From: RGIG7213 sp045652135 | GTDB lineage: Bacteria > Bacillota > Clostridia > Oscillospirales > CAG-272 | DNA: 64,000 nucleotides | Direction of reading: 5' to 3' | NCBI GenBank assembly: GCA_045652135.1 | Contig: JAZRTS010000031.1 | Coordinates: 5,106-69,105, forward strand | In this document: positions 7,286 through 15,619 of the stretch, piece after piece | Numbering within the stretch: the first letter of the stretch is position 1 | Layout: each line of letters opens with the position of its first letter | Translations under genes and position numbers: made by a program | Notes under the pieces: generated by a model | Told to the model about the DNA's origin: nothing | What the model saw: only the letters and a program-made list of their open reading frames with translations | The model's database searches: none

Positions 7286-9033
7286 TAAAAAAGCTTGCAA
7301 GACTTGCCCGATACATCGGGGAATTCAAAAAATCAACAATCATCACGCCGCTTCTTATGGTCGGTGAGGTTGCCCTTGAAATAACGATACCGTATCTCAT
7401 GGCATCCATAATCGACGACGGTGTGGAAAAAAGCGACATAAGACACATTGTGCTTACGGGTATACTGATGATCGTCATGGCGCTTTTCTCGCTTTTATTC
7501 GGTGCGGCGGCGGCGCTCACGTCATCAAAGGCATCTGCCGGCTTTGCGAAAAATCTGCGTTTTGCGATTTTCTCAAAGGTACAGAACTTCTCCTTCGCAA
7601 ACACGGATAAATTCGCAACATCCGGTCTTGTCACACGAATGACGACCGACGTCAACAACGTACAGATGGCATTCCAGATGCTCATAAGAATTTGCGTGCG
7701 TGCGCCCTTGATGCTGATAATGGCTCTCTTTATGGCATTCCGCATAAACAGCCGTCTTTCGCTGATGTACATCGGCGCCATACTCTTTTTAGGTCCCGTA
7801 CTTATTATCATTGCGAAAAAAGCATTCCCGAGATTTGACTACGTTTTCCACAGATACGACAAGCTCAATGAAAGCGTACAGGAAAACCTCACGGGTGTGC
7901 GTGTTGTCAAATCGTTTGTAAGAGAAGAACACGAAACAAAGAAATTCCACAAGGCCTCCGACTTTATATACAAGGGCTTTGTAAACGCCGAAAAGGTCGT
8001 CGTTATGAACGGCCCGTTTATGAATCTGACAATGAACACCTGTATGATACTCATCTGCTGGATAGGTGCGCACATCATCGTCGGCACAAACGGCACGGAA
8101 ATGTCCACGGGCGACCTTACGAGCTTCCTTTCCTACACGGTAAACATTCTTATGAACCTTATGATGATCTCAATGGTATTCGTTATGATGACGATATCAA
8201 AATCATCTGCGGAACGTATTATGGAAGTCCTTGACGAGGAGCTTGACATAACGGATCCCATATCCCCCGTAACAGACGTTAAAAACGGCGAAATAATTTT
8301 CGATGACGTTTGCTTTTCATATTCAAAAAACAAAGATAACCTCAATCTTGAGCATATAAACCTGAATATTCCGTCAGGTTCTACCGTCGGTGTAATAGGC
8401 GGTACGGGAAGCGGTAAAACCACGCTCGTTCAGCTGATTCCGAGACTTTACGACGTAACCTCGGGAAAGATTTCCGTCGGCGGTGTTGACGTGCGTAATT
8501 ACAGCATAAAGTCACTTCGCGACTCTGTTTCTATGGTGCTTCAGAAGAACGTTCTTTTTTCGGGAACTATCAAGGAAAATCTCCGTTGGGGCAATAAAGA
8601 GGCGACCGACGAGGAAATGATCGAGGCTTGTAAGTCGGCTCAGGCACACGATTTTATTATGTCATTCCCCGACGGCTACGATACGCTTATTGACCGAGGC
8701 GGAACAAATGTGTCGGGCGGTCAGAAGCAAAGACTTTGTATCGCACGTGCGCTTTTGAAAAAGCCACGCGTGCTTATACTTGACGACTCAACGAGCGCTG
8801 TTGACACGGCAACAGATGCAAAAATAAGAGACGCTTTTGCAAAATACATTCCCGACGTCACGAAGATAATAATCGCTCAGCGTATTTCGTCGGTGTCCTC
8901 TGCCGATATGATAATCGTGCTTGACGAGGGCAAGATAAACGGCATCGGCACACACGAGGAATTGCTTGAAAATAACGCTATTTACCGTGAAGTTTACGAA
9001 TCTCAGATAAAGGGGGCTGATTTCGATGAATAA
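7282..9033 (+). CDS. ABC exporter half-transporter, degenerate-site subunit
   Basis: A 583-residue type IV ABC exporter half: six-helix membrane domain (about 1-310) and a C-terminal nucleotide-binding domain. Walker A GGTGSGKTT is near 373, the canonical signature VSGGQ near 476, and Walker B reads LILDD near 497, so the catalytic Glu is Asp. The switch region reads IIAQR, so the switch His is Gln. Those changes make its own ATP site non-hydrolytic, as in one subunit of heterodimeric exporters such as TM287/288, BmrCD and LmrCD. Overlaps marR by 4 nt and the partner gene by 8 nt. Likely exports drugs or lipids with the next protein. Confidence 0.92.
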   Translation: MIKKLARLARYIGEFKKSTIITPLLMVGEVALEITIPYLMASIIDDGVEKSDIRHIVLTGILMIVMALFSLLFGAAAALTSSKASAGFAKNLRFAIFSKVQNFSFANTDKFATSGLVTRMTTDVNNVQMAFQMLIRICVRAPLMLIMALFMAFRINSRLSLMYIGAILFLGPVLIIIAKKAFPRFDYVFHRYDKLNESVQENLTGVRVVKSFVREEHETKKFHKASDFIYKGFVNAEKVVVMNGPFMNLTMNTCMILICWIGAHIIVGTNGTEMSTGDLTSFLSYTVNILMNLMMISMVFVMMTISKSSAERIMEVLDEELDITDPISPVTDVKNGEIIFDDVCFSYSKNKDNLNLEHINLNIPSGSTVGVIGGTGSGKTTLVQLIPRLYDVTSGKISVGGVDVRNYSIKSLRDSVSMVLQKNVLFSGTIKENLRWGNKEATDEEMIEACKSAQAHDFIMSFPDGYDTLIDRGGTNVSGGQKQRLCIARALLKKPRVLILDDSTSAVDTATDAKIRDAFAKYIPDVTKIIIAQRISSVSSADMIIVLDEGKINGIGTHEELLENNAIYREVYESQIKGADFDE

Positions 9034-10948
9034 GATGAAAAACGGAATGCCTCCCAAGGGTATGCCCGGAAACGGTATGCCGTTCAAAAAACAGAATCCC
9101 ATCCCGACTCTGATGCGTGTTTTGCGCTTCGTTATCGAGGATTATCCCTTTTTGTGCTTTATTGTTTTCATCTGCCTTATCGCAAGTGCGATAACCTCGG
9201 CATACGGCACGATGTTCTTCAAGACTCTTATTGCCGATTTTATTGAGCCTATGCTCAAGACACCCGAAACAGCTCCGTCGTATACCGATCTTGCCTGGGA
9301 GCTCGGAAAAGTTGCCCTCGTTTACGCCATCGGCGTTTTAGCGGTATTCGGTTCAAACAGAATTATGGTAAATATTTGTCAGGGTACGCTTAAAAAGATA
9401 CGTGACAGACTGTTTGAGCATATGCAGAAGCTTCCCATAAGATATTTCGACAAAAACTCCCACGGCGATATAATGAGCGTTTACACAAACGACACGGATA
9501 CGCTCCGTCAGCTCATAAGCCAGAGCATACCGAATATGATCTCATCGGTGGCAACGGTCATATCATCTGTTGTGTCAATGCTTATCTTATCTCCGCTTCT
9601 GACGCTTATTGCGCTTCTGGTCGTACTCGGCGCTATTACCGTCACGAGAATACTCGGCGGAAAAAGTGCAATGTTCTTCCGTGCGACACAGAAAAATCTC
9701 GGAGCCGTCAACGGCTACATTGAAGAAATGGCTGACGGCCAGAAGGTCGTAAAGGTGTTCAATTACGAGGACGATTCCATTGAAACCTTCAAGCGTATGA
9801 ACGATGAGCTGTACAAGACCACGAAAAACGCCAACGGCTTTGCAAATATCGTAATGCCCATTATGGGTAACCTCGGTTACCTCAACTACGTACTCGTCGC
9901 CATCATCGGCGGTGTTATGGCAATAAACGGCTTCGGCGGTTTTGACGTATCGTCACTCGTTCCGTTCTTGCAGTTTACAAGAACGTTCAATATGCCCATA
10001 TCGCAGATCTCACAGCAGATAAACTCCATAATTATGGCTATGGCAGGCGCGGAGCGTATATTTGCCCTGCTTGATGAGCCCGTTGAGAGTGACGAGGGTT
10101 ATGTAACACTCGTCAACTGCAAGGAAGAAAACGGTGTTATCGTTGAAACAGAGGAGCGTACCGGCAAATGGGCTTGGCGCCATCCGCATCAGGCTGACGG
10201 CACGGTAACTTATACACCCTTGCAGGGTGACGTCGTATTTGACGGAGTCGACTTCGGATATACTGACGACAAAATGGTACTTCACGACATCAAGCTTTAC
10301 GCGCGTCCCGGTCAGAAGGTCGCATTCGTCGGCGCAACGGGCGCAGGTAAAACGACGATAACGAATCTTATCAACAGATTTTACGACATCCAGGACGGTA
10401 AGATAAGATACGACGGTATCAACATCAACAAGATAAAGAAGTCTGACCTTCGCCGTTCGCTCGGCGTGGTGCTTCAGGAAACACACCTGTTCACGGGCAC
10501 GGTTGCCGATAACATCCGTTACGGCAGACTTGATGCAACGGATGAAGAAATCGTTGCGGCGGCAAAGCTTGTAAATGCCGATTACTTCATCAGCCATCTG
10601 CCGCAGGGCTATAACACGATGCTTACGGCAGACGGCGCAAGCCTTTCCCAGGGACAAAGACAGCTCATTGCCATTGCGCGCGCGGCAGTTGCAGACCCGC
10701 CCGTTCTGATACTTGACGAGGCAACGTCAAGCATCGACACGAGAACCGAAGCAATAGTTGCCGCAGGTATGGACAGTCTTATGAAGGGCAGAACGGTATT
10801 TGTTATCGCTCACAGACTTTCCACCGTTCAGAATTCCGACGTTATCATGGTTCTTGACAAGGGCAGAATTATCGAGCGAGGAACGCACGACGACCTTGTG
10901 GCGCAAGGCGGAACGTATTATATGCTTTATAGCGGCGGCAAAAAATAA
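9026..10948 (+). CDS. ABC exporter half-transporter, catalytic subunit
   Basis: A 640-residue ABC exporter half. An N-terminal MPPKGMPGNG-type extension precedes the six-helix domain; the nucleotide-binding domain has Walker A GATGAGKTT near 435, signature LSQGQ near 541 (Gly to Gln at the second Gly), Walker B LILDEATSS near 560 with the catalytic Glu, and switch AHRLS with His. The intact Walker B and switch here and the intact signature in the partner make one good composite ATP site, while the partner's defects and this LSQGQ fall in the other. About 40 extra residues lie between the membrane domain and the nucleotide-binding domain (VESDEGYVTLVN onwards). Terminator at 10995. Confidence 0.92.
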   Translation: MNKMKNGMPPKGMPGNGMPFKKQNPIPTLMRVLRFVIEDYPFLCFIVFICLIASAITSAYGTMFFKTLIADFIEPMLKTPETAPSYTDLAWELGKVALVYAIGVLAVFGSNRIMVNICQGTLKKIRDRLFEHMQKLPIRYFDKNSHGDIMSVYTNDTDTLRQLISQSIPNMISSVATVISSVVSMLILSPLLTLIALLVVLGAITVTRILGGKSAMFFRATQKNLGAVNGYIEEMADGQKVVKVFNYEDDSIETFKRMNDELYKTTKNANGFANIVMPIMGNLGYLNYVLVAIIGGVMAINGFGGFDVSSLVPFLQFTRTFNMPISQISQQINSIIMAMAGAERIFALLDEPVESDEGYVTLVNCKEENGVIVETEERTGKWAWRHPHQADGTVTYTPLQGDVVFDGVDFGYTDDKMVLHDIKLYARPGQKVAFVGATGAGKTTITNLINRFYDIQDGKIRYDGININKIKKSDLRRSLGVVLQETHLFTGTVADNIRYGRLDATDEEIVAAAKLVNADYFISHLPQGYNTMLTADGASLSQGQRQLIAIARAAVADPPVLILDEATSSIDTRTEAIVAAGMDSLMKGRTVFVIAHRLSTVQNSDVIMVLDKGRIIERGTHDDLVAQGGTYYMLYSGGKK

Positions 10949-10994
10949 TACTATACACCGACAGGCGCATTAAATACGTCTTTACAAAAAAATA

Positions 10995-11030
10995 AAAGCG
11001 GCAGGAAATTTCCTGCCGCTTTGTAGTTTT
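10995..11030. terminator. Bidirectional terminator
   Basis: A 14-bp perfect stem, AAAGCGGCAGGAAA (10995-11008) with its complement (11009-11022), followed by TTTT on the plus strand and preceded by an A run. It separates the ABC operon from the convergent DUF4358 lipoprotein gene. Confidence 0.85.
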
Positions 11031-11686
11031 TATTCTGTAATCGCTGCATCTGCTGCCGCTTTTACCGCATCGGGATTTTCAACGCTTATCATCATAACGT
11101 AACTGCCCTTTGCATAAACTGTCATAAGGGGGAATATACGGTCACATTCATCGGGAGAATACACCTTGATATCGGAATCCTTTATCTTCTGTATACGGTC
11201 CTCGCAAAGCGTCTTGACAGCGTCAACATCAGCAACATCCTTCACCTTGAAAACGTCAATTTCAATGGGGGATTTGCCGACGGGCATCAGGAATGCATAT
11301 TCTTCGATCTTGTTCATTATTTCGGGATAGATAGGCTCAAAATTCTCGTCGAAATCAATTTCACCGCCGAAGGATGAAACGAAGTTGATAGCGGACAACG
11401 GAGAATTCGTGCTGTCGTAAACATTGGCAAGCGTCATATTTTCGCCCGCTTCTTTAAGAGTGTTGAGCAAAATCGCGGCGGAATTATCGGATGTGGGTAC
11501 ATCGGTGGTGCCGTTCGTTTCGTCTGTAGCTTCCGTATCTTTTGCGCCGTCCGTATCGGCTGACGTTTCAGCTGATGTAACGGGAGACGTTTCTCCGACT
11601 GTCGTATCTGCGCCGTCATTTGTACAAGAAACTGTTGAAACGACCGTTAAGGATATCAAAAGTGCCGATAAAATTCTCTTAAACAT
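11030..11686 (-). CDS. DUF4358 domain lipoprotein
   Basis: A 218-residue exported lipoprotein: signal peptide with lipobox VSTVSC (Cys near 21), a Thr/Asp/Ala-rich low-complexity linker (about 22-70), then the DUF4358 domain typical of Clostridia, recognisable from FLMPVGKSPIEIDVFKV, the charged helix DVDAVKTLCEDRIQKIKD, and a C-terminal strand pair ending KGSYVMMISVENPDAV. Start ATG has GAGG at 8 nt. Function is unknown for the family; the Thr-rich linker suggests a domain held off the membrane. It appears monocistronic. Confidence 0.85.
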   Translation of the reverse strand: MFKRILSALLISLTVVSTVSCTNDGADTTVGETSPVTSAETSADTDGAKDTEATDETNGTTDVPTSDNSAAILLNTLKEAGENMTLANVYDSTNSPLSAINFVSSFGGEIDFDENFEPIYPEIMNKIEEYAFLMPVGKSPIEIDVFKVKDVADVDAVKTLCEDRIQKIKDSDIKVYSPDECDRIFPLMTVYAKGSYVMMISVENPDAVKAAADAAITE

Positions 11687-11791
11687 AAAATACCTCTTTC
11701 TTAATATGAATATTTTCGCATTTGTCTTTTAAAAAATCGACTGTTTTACCAAAATTATACCATAACAAAGCGTAAAATCAATGGTAAGAAA

Positions 11792-11836
11792 ATAAAAAAA
11801 TAATATATTCCCTCTTAATAAATTGGGAATATATTA
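11792..11836 (-). terminator. Terminator of the second marR gene
   Basis: Arms GGGAATATATTA (11836-11825 on the minus strand) and TAATATATTCCC (11801-11812), then a T-rich tail on the minus strand. It lies 10 nt behind the stop codon. Confidence 0.75.
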
Positions 11837-11845
11837 TTTTATTCA

Positions 11846-12262
11846 TCATTTTAAGCCGTCTGAAATAGTCTGTAAAACATTACAAAACACCTTTAAGTCA
11901 TCTTCTGAAACAGCACCAAAAACGCTCTCCTGAAGCTGGTTTACAGTGTTTTTTGCCAAAGCATCTGCCGTTCTACCCTTTTCCGTGAGCATAACATGAG
12001 TTTTCCGCAGATCATAGTCGTCTACCTTGCGTGCAACAAGACCGAGCTTTTCCATCTTGCGGAGCATAATACTTACTGTCGGTGCTTTTATATCCGTACG
12101 CTCCACAAGGCTTAGCTGAGTGCCGCCGTCCTCCTCCGCAAGTGCAGACAGCAATCTGCAGTATAGAACCTTGAGTCCCTCTTTTTCAAGCTCTTTTTTA
12201 AGCTTTTCCGAATAGCCTTTGCTTAAAGCTGACAATTCGGAAATGATCTCACTGTATTGCAT
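11846..12262 (-). CDS. MarR family transcriptional regulator
   Basis: A 138-residue MarR-type winged helix protein: QLSLVERTDIKAPTVSIMLRK is the helix-turn-helix and LVARKVDDYDLRKTHVMLTEKG the wing. Start at ATG 12262 with GGAGG 5 nt upstream; a GTG two codons earlier overlaps the Shine-Dalgarno and is excluded. It is divergent from the MATE exporter gene across a 238-bp spacer with facing promoters, the usual layout for a repressor of a drug exporter. Confidence 0.9.
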   Translation of the reverse strand: MQYSEIISELSALSKGYSEKLKKELEKEGLKVLYCRLLSALAEEDGGTQLSLVERTDIKAPTVSIMLRKMEKLGLVARKVDDYDLRKTHVMLTEKGRTADALAKNTVNQLQESVFGAVSEDDLKVFCNVLQTISDGLK

Positions 12263-12297
12263 TTGCACCTCCGTTTGTTAGTTTTCTTACATTCATT

Positions 12298-12326
12298 ATA
12301 TTACACAAAAAATATAACTTTGTCAA
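12298..12326 (-). promoter_or_regulatory. Promoter of the second marR gene
   Basis: Minus strand TTGACA (12326-12321), 17-nt spacer, TAATAT (12303-12298). An imperfect dyad (AACTTTGTC / TCACAAGTT, about 12315-12340) overlaps the -35 and may be an operator. Confidence 0.6.
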
Positions 12327-12461
12327 TACCTCACAAGTTTTTTTTATTTAAAATTCATTTTTTTCACATATTTACTATAAAAAATAGGTGCAAATTTACT
12401 TTTACGTTACTTTTTTTATTGTTATTTTTAATTTACATAACATAAAAGATACAAAATTAAC

Positions 12462-12470
12462 TGTTATAAT
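12462..12470 (+). promoter_or_regulatory. Extended -10 promoter of the MATE gene
   Basis: TGTTATAAT: perfect TATAAT (12465-12470) with TGn extension and no clear -35, 30 nt before the MATE start codon. Confidence 0.45.
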
Positions 12471-12500
12471 TAGCCGATAATGTGAAAAGGGAACAAATTA

Positions 12501-13856
12501 ATGACAGAAAATACCATAAAAGAAAGCGACATATTTCCGAAAGGATTTATGAAAAAACTGCTCGTGCCGCTTATTATCGAACAATTTCTTACGTTTACCA
12601 TAGGACTTGCCGACACGATAATGGTCAGCAGTGCGGGTGAGGCGGCAATATCGGGTGTTTCGCTCGTTGACCAGATAAATATCCTCTTAATACAGATATT
12701 TGCCGCGCTTGCAACGGGCGGCGCTGTCATCGTGTCGCAGTATATCGGGCGAGGGGAAAAAGAACAGGCAAAAAGCTCCGCAAAGCAACTCACACTCATC
12801 AGCTTTTATACAGCGTGTATCATAACTGCGGTGTGTCTTTTACTGTGTCCGCAGATATTGAAAGCGATATTCGGCTCCGTTGAAAACGACGTTATGGCTA
12901 ACTGCAAAACGTATTTTTATCTTTCTGCCGCTTCATATCCTTTTTTGGCGCTCTACAATTCAGGTTCAGCTGTATTCAGGTCAATGGGAAAAAGTAAAAT
13001 CACAATGATAACATCGATCGGAATGAACGCCATCAACGTCGTCGGCAATGCCGTGTTTATTTTCGGCTTCGGGCTCGGTGTTTTCGGCGCGGCGGCGGCA
13101 ACCCTCATTTCAAGAGCCATCGGCGGTATCACAATGACAACTCTTATGCGCAACAAAAACAATGAAGTGTACCTTGAAGGGCTGAGGAAGCCGACGCTTG
13201 ATCTGAAGCTCATCAAACAGATACTGTATATCGGTATTCCCGGCGGTATAGAAAACGGTATGTTTCAGGTCGGAAAGCTGCTTGTTGCGCGCGTCGTTTC
13301 AACTCTCGGCACATCTGCCACCGCCGCCAACGCGGCAGCCAACACGATCGCAATGCTGTCGAACATCCCCGGTTCTGCCGTCGGACTTGCTCTTGTGGCA
13401 GTCGTAGGCCGTGCAATGGGGGCAAGACTTCCGAAAACGGCGGAAAAATACACGAAAAAGCTCGTCGGACTTACCTTTTTACTAATGATAGGTATGAACG
13501 TGATCATATTTGCGTTCGTTTCTCCCGTATCGGGGTTGTTCTCGCTTTCGGATACGGCAGAGGCGGATACTATTCTGATAGTACGTATATTCTGCATAGT
13601 TTCATCCGTATTCTGGCCGCTGGCATTCACCGTTCCCAACTGTTTGAGGGCTGCGGGTGACGTTAAATTCACGCTTACTGTGTCCATGCTTTCAATGTGG
13701 ATATGCCGCGTGGCAATGAGTTACTTGTTCTGTTATTCATTCGAAATGGGAATTCACGGGGTATGGATCGCTATGTATGTTGACTGGGTAGCAAGAACGG
13801 CATTCTTCGTCAGACGTTTTTCGAAAGGAAAATGGAAAGATTTAACAATAGTTTGA
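12501..13856 (+). CDS. MATE family multidrug efflux transporter
   Basis: A 451-residue polytopic membrane antiporter with the two-fold repeated six-helix layout of MATE proteins. Recognisable pieces: LIIEQFLTFTIGLADTIMVS near the first helix, LATGGAVIVSQYIG in helix 2, and the second-half counterpart GIPGGIENGMFQVGKLLVARVV, with NIPGSAVGLALVAVVGRAMGA. It exports cationic compounds by Na+ or H+ exchange. Start ATG is preceded by AAGGGA. Divergent from a MarR gene that probably controls it. Full length, no sign of damage. Confidence 0.92.
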   Translation: MTENTIKESDIFPKGFMKKLLVPLIIEQFLTFTIGLADTIMVSSAGEAAISGVSLVDQINILLIQIFAALATGGAVIVSQYIGRGEKEQAKSSAKQLTLISFYTACIITAVCLLLCPQILKAIFGSVENDVMANCKTYFYLSAASYPFLALYNSGSAVFRSMGKSKITMITSIGMNAINVVGNAVFIFGFGLGVFGAAAATLISRAIGGITMTTLMRNKNNEVYLEGLRKPTLDLKLIKQILYIGIPGGIENGMFQVGKLLVARVVSTLGTSATAANAAANTIAMLSNIPGSAVGLALVAVVGRAMGARLPKTAEKYTKKLVGLTFLLMIGMNVIIFAFVSPVSGLFSLSDTAEADTILIVRIFCIVSSVFWPLAFTVPNCLRAAGDVKFTLTVSMLSMWICRVAMSYLFCYSFEMGIHGVWIAMYVDWVARTAFFVRRFSKGKWKDLTIV

Positions 13857-13925
13857 TATATTAACATTTTTAAATTTTAATTCTCTTTCGATGTGAATTT
13901 ATTTCACAAAATTGAAATAATTATA

Positions 13926-13974
13926 TTGAAATTCAGTTTGATATGTGATATAATTCGTATGTCAAACTGAATTT
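13926..13974 (+). promoter_or_regulatory. Promoter with a 13-bp palindromic operator
   Basis: TTGAAA (13926-13931), 17-nt spacer, TATAAT (13949-13954). A perfect 13-bp inverted repeat, AAATTCAGTTTGA (13929-13941) and its complement (13962-13974), straddles the -10 box. The right arm begins about where transcription should start, so the symmetry acts as DNA rather than as a complete RNA hairpin. A repressor site is the simplest reading; no adjacent regulator gene is obvious. Confidence 0.6.
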
Positions 13975-13988
13975 TTTTGGAGGTAAAT

Positions 13989-14825
13989 ATGCGGGCAGAT
14001 GGAAAAAGACTGAAACATGCAGACCCTGAGACGATTATAGGCGCATACGTTATGTCAAAGCGAACAGATGCTATGAATATGATAACGGTAGACATTCCCG
14101 TGTCTCCGATAAAAGAATACATAACAGAAAAGCGCGATAAAAAAATATCGTATATGGCGCTTATAGTATGCGCGTATCTGCGCACCGTTGCGGAATATCC
14201 GAAGCTGAACCGCTTCGTGGTAAATAAAAAGTTATACGCAAGAAATGAATTCTGCGTCGGCATGGTCGTTCTGAAAGCAGGACAGACTACCGAAGGAACA
14301 ATGTCGAAAATGTATTTTGATTACGAGGATACCATATTTGACGTTCAGAAAAAAATAGATAACTTCATAGAGCAAAACAGGCAGGAGGGCGACACGAACA
14401 CTACTGACGAATTTGCAAGAAAGCTCGTGAGGATACCGGGACTTTGCGGAATAGGTGTCAGTCTTTTCAAAACGCTTGACAAATACGGACTTCTGCCAAA
14501 GAAAATTATCGATCTCAGTCCGTTTCATATGTCGCTCGGCATAACGAATCTTGCTTCAATAAGAACAAATCATATATATCACCATACGTACGAATTCGGC
14601 ACGACAAGCGTGTTTATGTCTATCGGCAATATGCGTTACGTCCCGAAAATGTCTGACGACAAAATGATATTTGAAAAAACGATACCTCTCGGTATCGTAA
14701 TGGACGAAAGAATATGCACCGGCTCGTATTTTGCCATGGCATTCAGGCGCATCAGCGAATATCTGAAAAAACCTGAACTGCTTGAGCTTCCGCCCAGAAA
14801 AATATTAAAAGACAACGAATTATAA
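13989..14825 (+). CDS. 2-oxoacid dehydrogenase acyltransferase-like protein, catalytic residues lost
   Basis: A 278-residue protein with the fold signature of the E2 acyltransferase catalytic domain: YMALIVCAYLRTVAEYPKLN near the start and IPLGIVMDERICTG (about 233-246) at the place of the DHRVxDG active-site motif. The catalytic His is Glu and the Asp is Thr, so acyl transfer by the known mechanism is unlikely. There is no lipoyl or E1-binding domain. Start ATG 13989 has GGAGG at 5 nt; an upstream TTG overlaps that site. Such stand-alone E2-like proteins occur in Clostridia with unknown roles; a structural or ligand-binding job, or a chloramphenicol-acetyltransferase relative, are alternatives. 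Confidence 0.8.
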   Translation: MRADGKRLKHADPETIIGAYVMSKRTDAMNMITVDIPVSPIKEYITEKRDKKISYMALIVCAYLRTVAEYPKLNRFVVNKKLYARNEFCVGMVVLKAGQTTEGTMSKMYFDYEDTIFDVQKKIDNFIEQNRQEGDTNTTDEFARKLVRIPGLCGIGVSLFKTLDKYGLLPKKIIDLSPFHMSLGITNLASIRTNHIYHHTYEFGTTSVFMSIGNMRYVPKMSDDKMIFEKTIPLGIVMDERICTGSYFAMAFRRISEYLKKPELLELPPRKILKDNEL

Positions 14826-14844
14826 AGTAAACAGGAGAGTAATT

Positions 14845-15186
14845 ATGTTTATAATAGGTCTTTGCATTACGGTATTTGCCTTGCCGCTTGCAGTGAGCAT
14901 GTTCAGAAATCTTTATCTGGTAAGCAAATACCCGTCTGAATATTTTCTGATAAACGGTCTTTCCGAGAGCGATGTCGCAGTAATGGCAATCGTATTTACA
15001 GTTTTAACAGCTGTCGGTATCGTGCTTATGCTCTTCGGTTGGATAAAAAGAAGAAACAAGGCGGCACTTGATTCCATTATCAACGCAGAAAAACAAAATT
15101 ACTGTACCAACTGTAACGTCAACATTACCGCAGAAAGCACAAATTGCCCCATATGCGGAAAATCATTAAATAATAAAGGAGAATAA
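14845..15186 (+). CDS. Two-TM protein with C-terminal zinc ribbon
   Basis: A 113-residue protein: hydrophobic helices at about 3-25 and 47-68, a charged linker, then a zinc-ribbon CTNC...CPIC near 91-107. Start ATG has AGGAG upstream, and it follows the acyltransferase-like gene by 19 bp. The end of the gene supplies the ribosome binding site of the next gene, so the two are coupled. Zinc ribbons of this kind are common on small Firmicute membrane proteins and do not point to a function. Confidence 0.75.
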   Translation: MFIIGLCITVFALPLAVSMFRNLYLVSKYPSEYFLINGLSESDVAVMAIVFTVLTAVGIVLMLFGWIKRRNKAALDSIINAEKQNYCTNCNVNITAESTNCPICGKSLNNKGE

Positions 15187-15188
15187 AA

Positions 15189-15500
15189 ATGGCTCGCACA
15201 ACACTTACATTAACTTACACTGATATTAACGGACTGCAGGACAATCTGGCAGCTTTACTCAAGTCAAAGGGCTATAAAAACATAAACGAAAACAATGAAA
15301 ACGTATGGAAATGCGGCATAGGCTTCTGGACGGCTATCAAATACATTAAGATCGAATTTGCACAAAACAACTCTATCGTCATTTCCGGCTGGATCAGACC
15401 TGCCTTCGGAAGTGAGCAAAACCTTGAGGGAATCGTAGGCGCGCTTCCCAAAAAGCAGGTAATGAACGTTATCAAGCAAATGCAGGCAATCATCAAATAA
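15189..15500 (+). CDS. Hypothetical 103-residue protein
   Basis: Begins MARTTLTLTYTD, with AAGGAG about 7 nt upstream inside the end of the preceding gene. Soluble, alpha/beta in appearance, with a conserved-looking centre KCGIGFWTAIKYIKIEF and no signal peptide or membrane helix. It could be a small sensor or ligand-binding domain. I do not recognise the family. It ends the three-gene unit that starts at 13989, followed by a terminator. Confidence 0.6.
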   Translation: MARTTLTLTYTDINGLQDNLAALLKSKGYKNINENNENVWKCGIGFWTAIKYIKIEFAQNNSIVISGWIRPAFGSEQNLEGIVGALPKKQVMNVIKQMQAIIK

Positions 15501-15560
15501 AATCACCGCGTAATCAAAATCATCGCCGTCTGTTTGGCAGACGATCTTTGAGAAACAACA

Positions 15561-15600
15561 ATACACACCGACTACGTTCAGTAATCGGTGTGTATTTTTT
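15561..15600 (+). terminator. Rho-independent terminator
   Basis: ATACACACCGA (15561-15571) pairs with TCGGTGTGTAT (15585-15595), followed by TTTTTATT. A small hairpin CGTCTG/CAGACG lies just before (about 15528-15544). It ends the 13989-15500 unit and marks the left border of the type VII-like locus. Confidence 0.8.
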
Positions 15601-15619
15601 ATTGCAAATGCATCAAATT

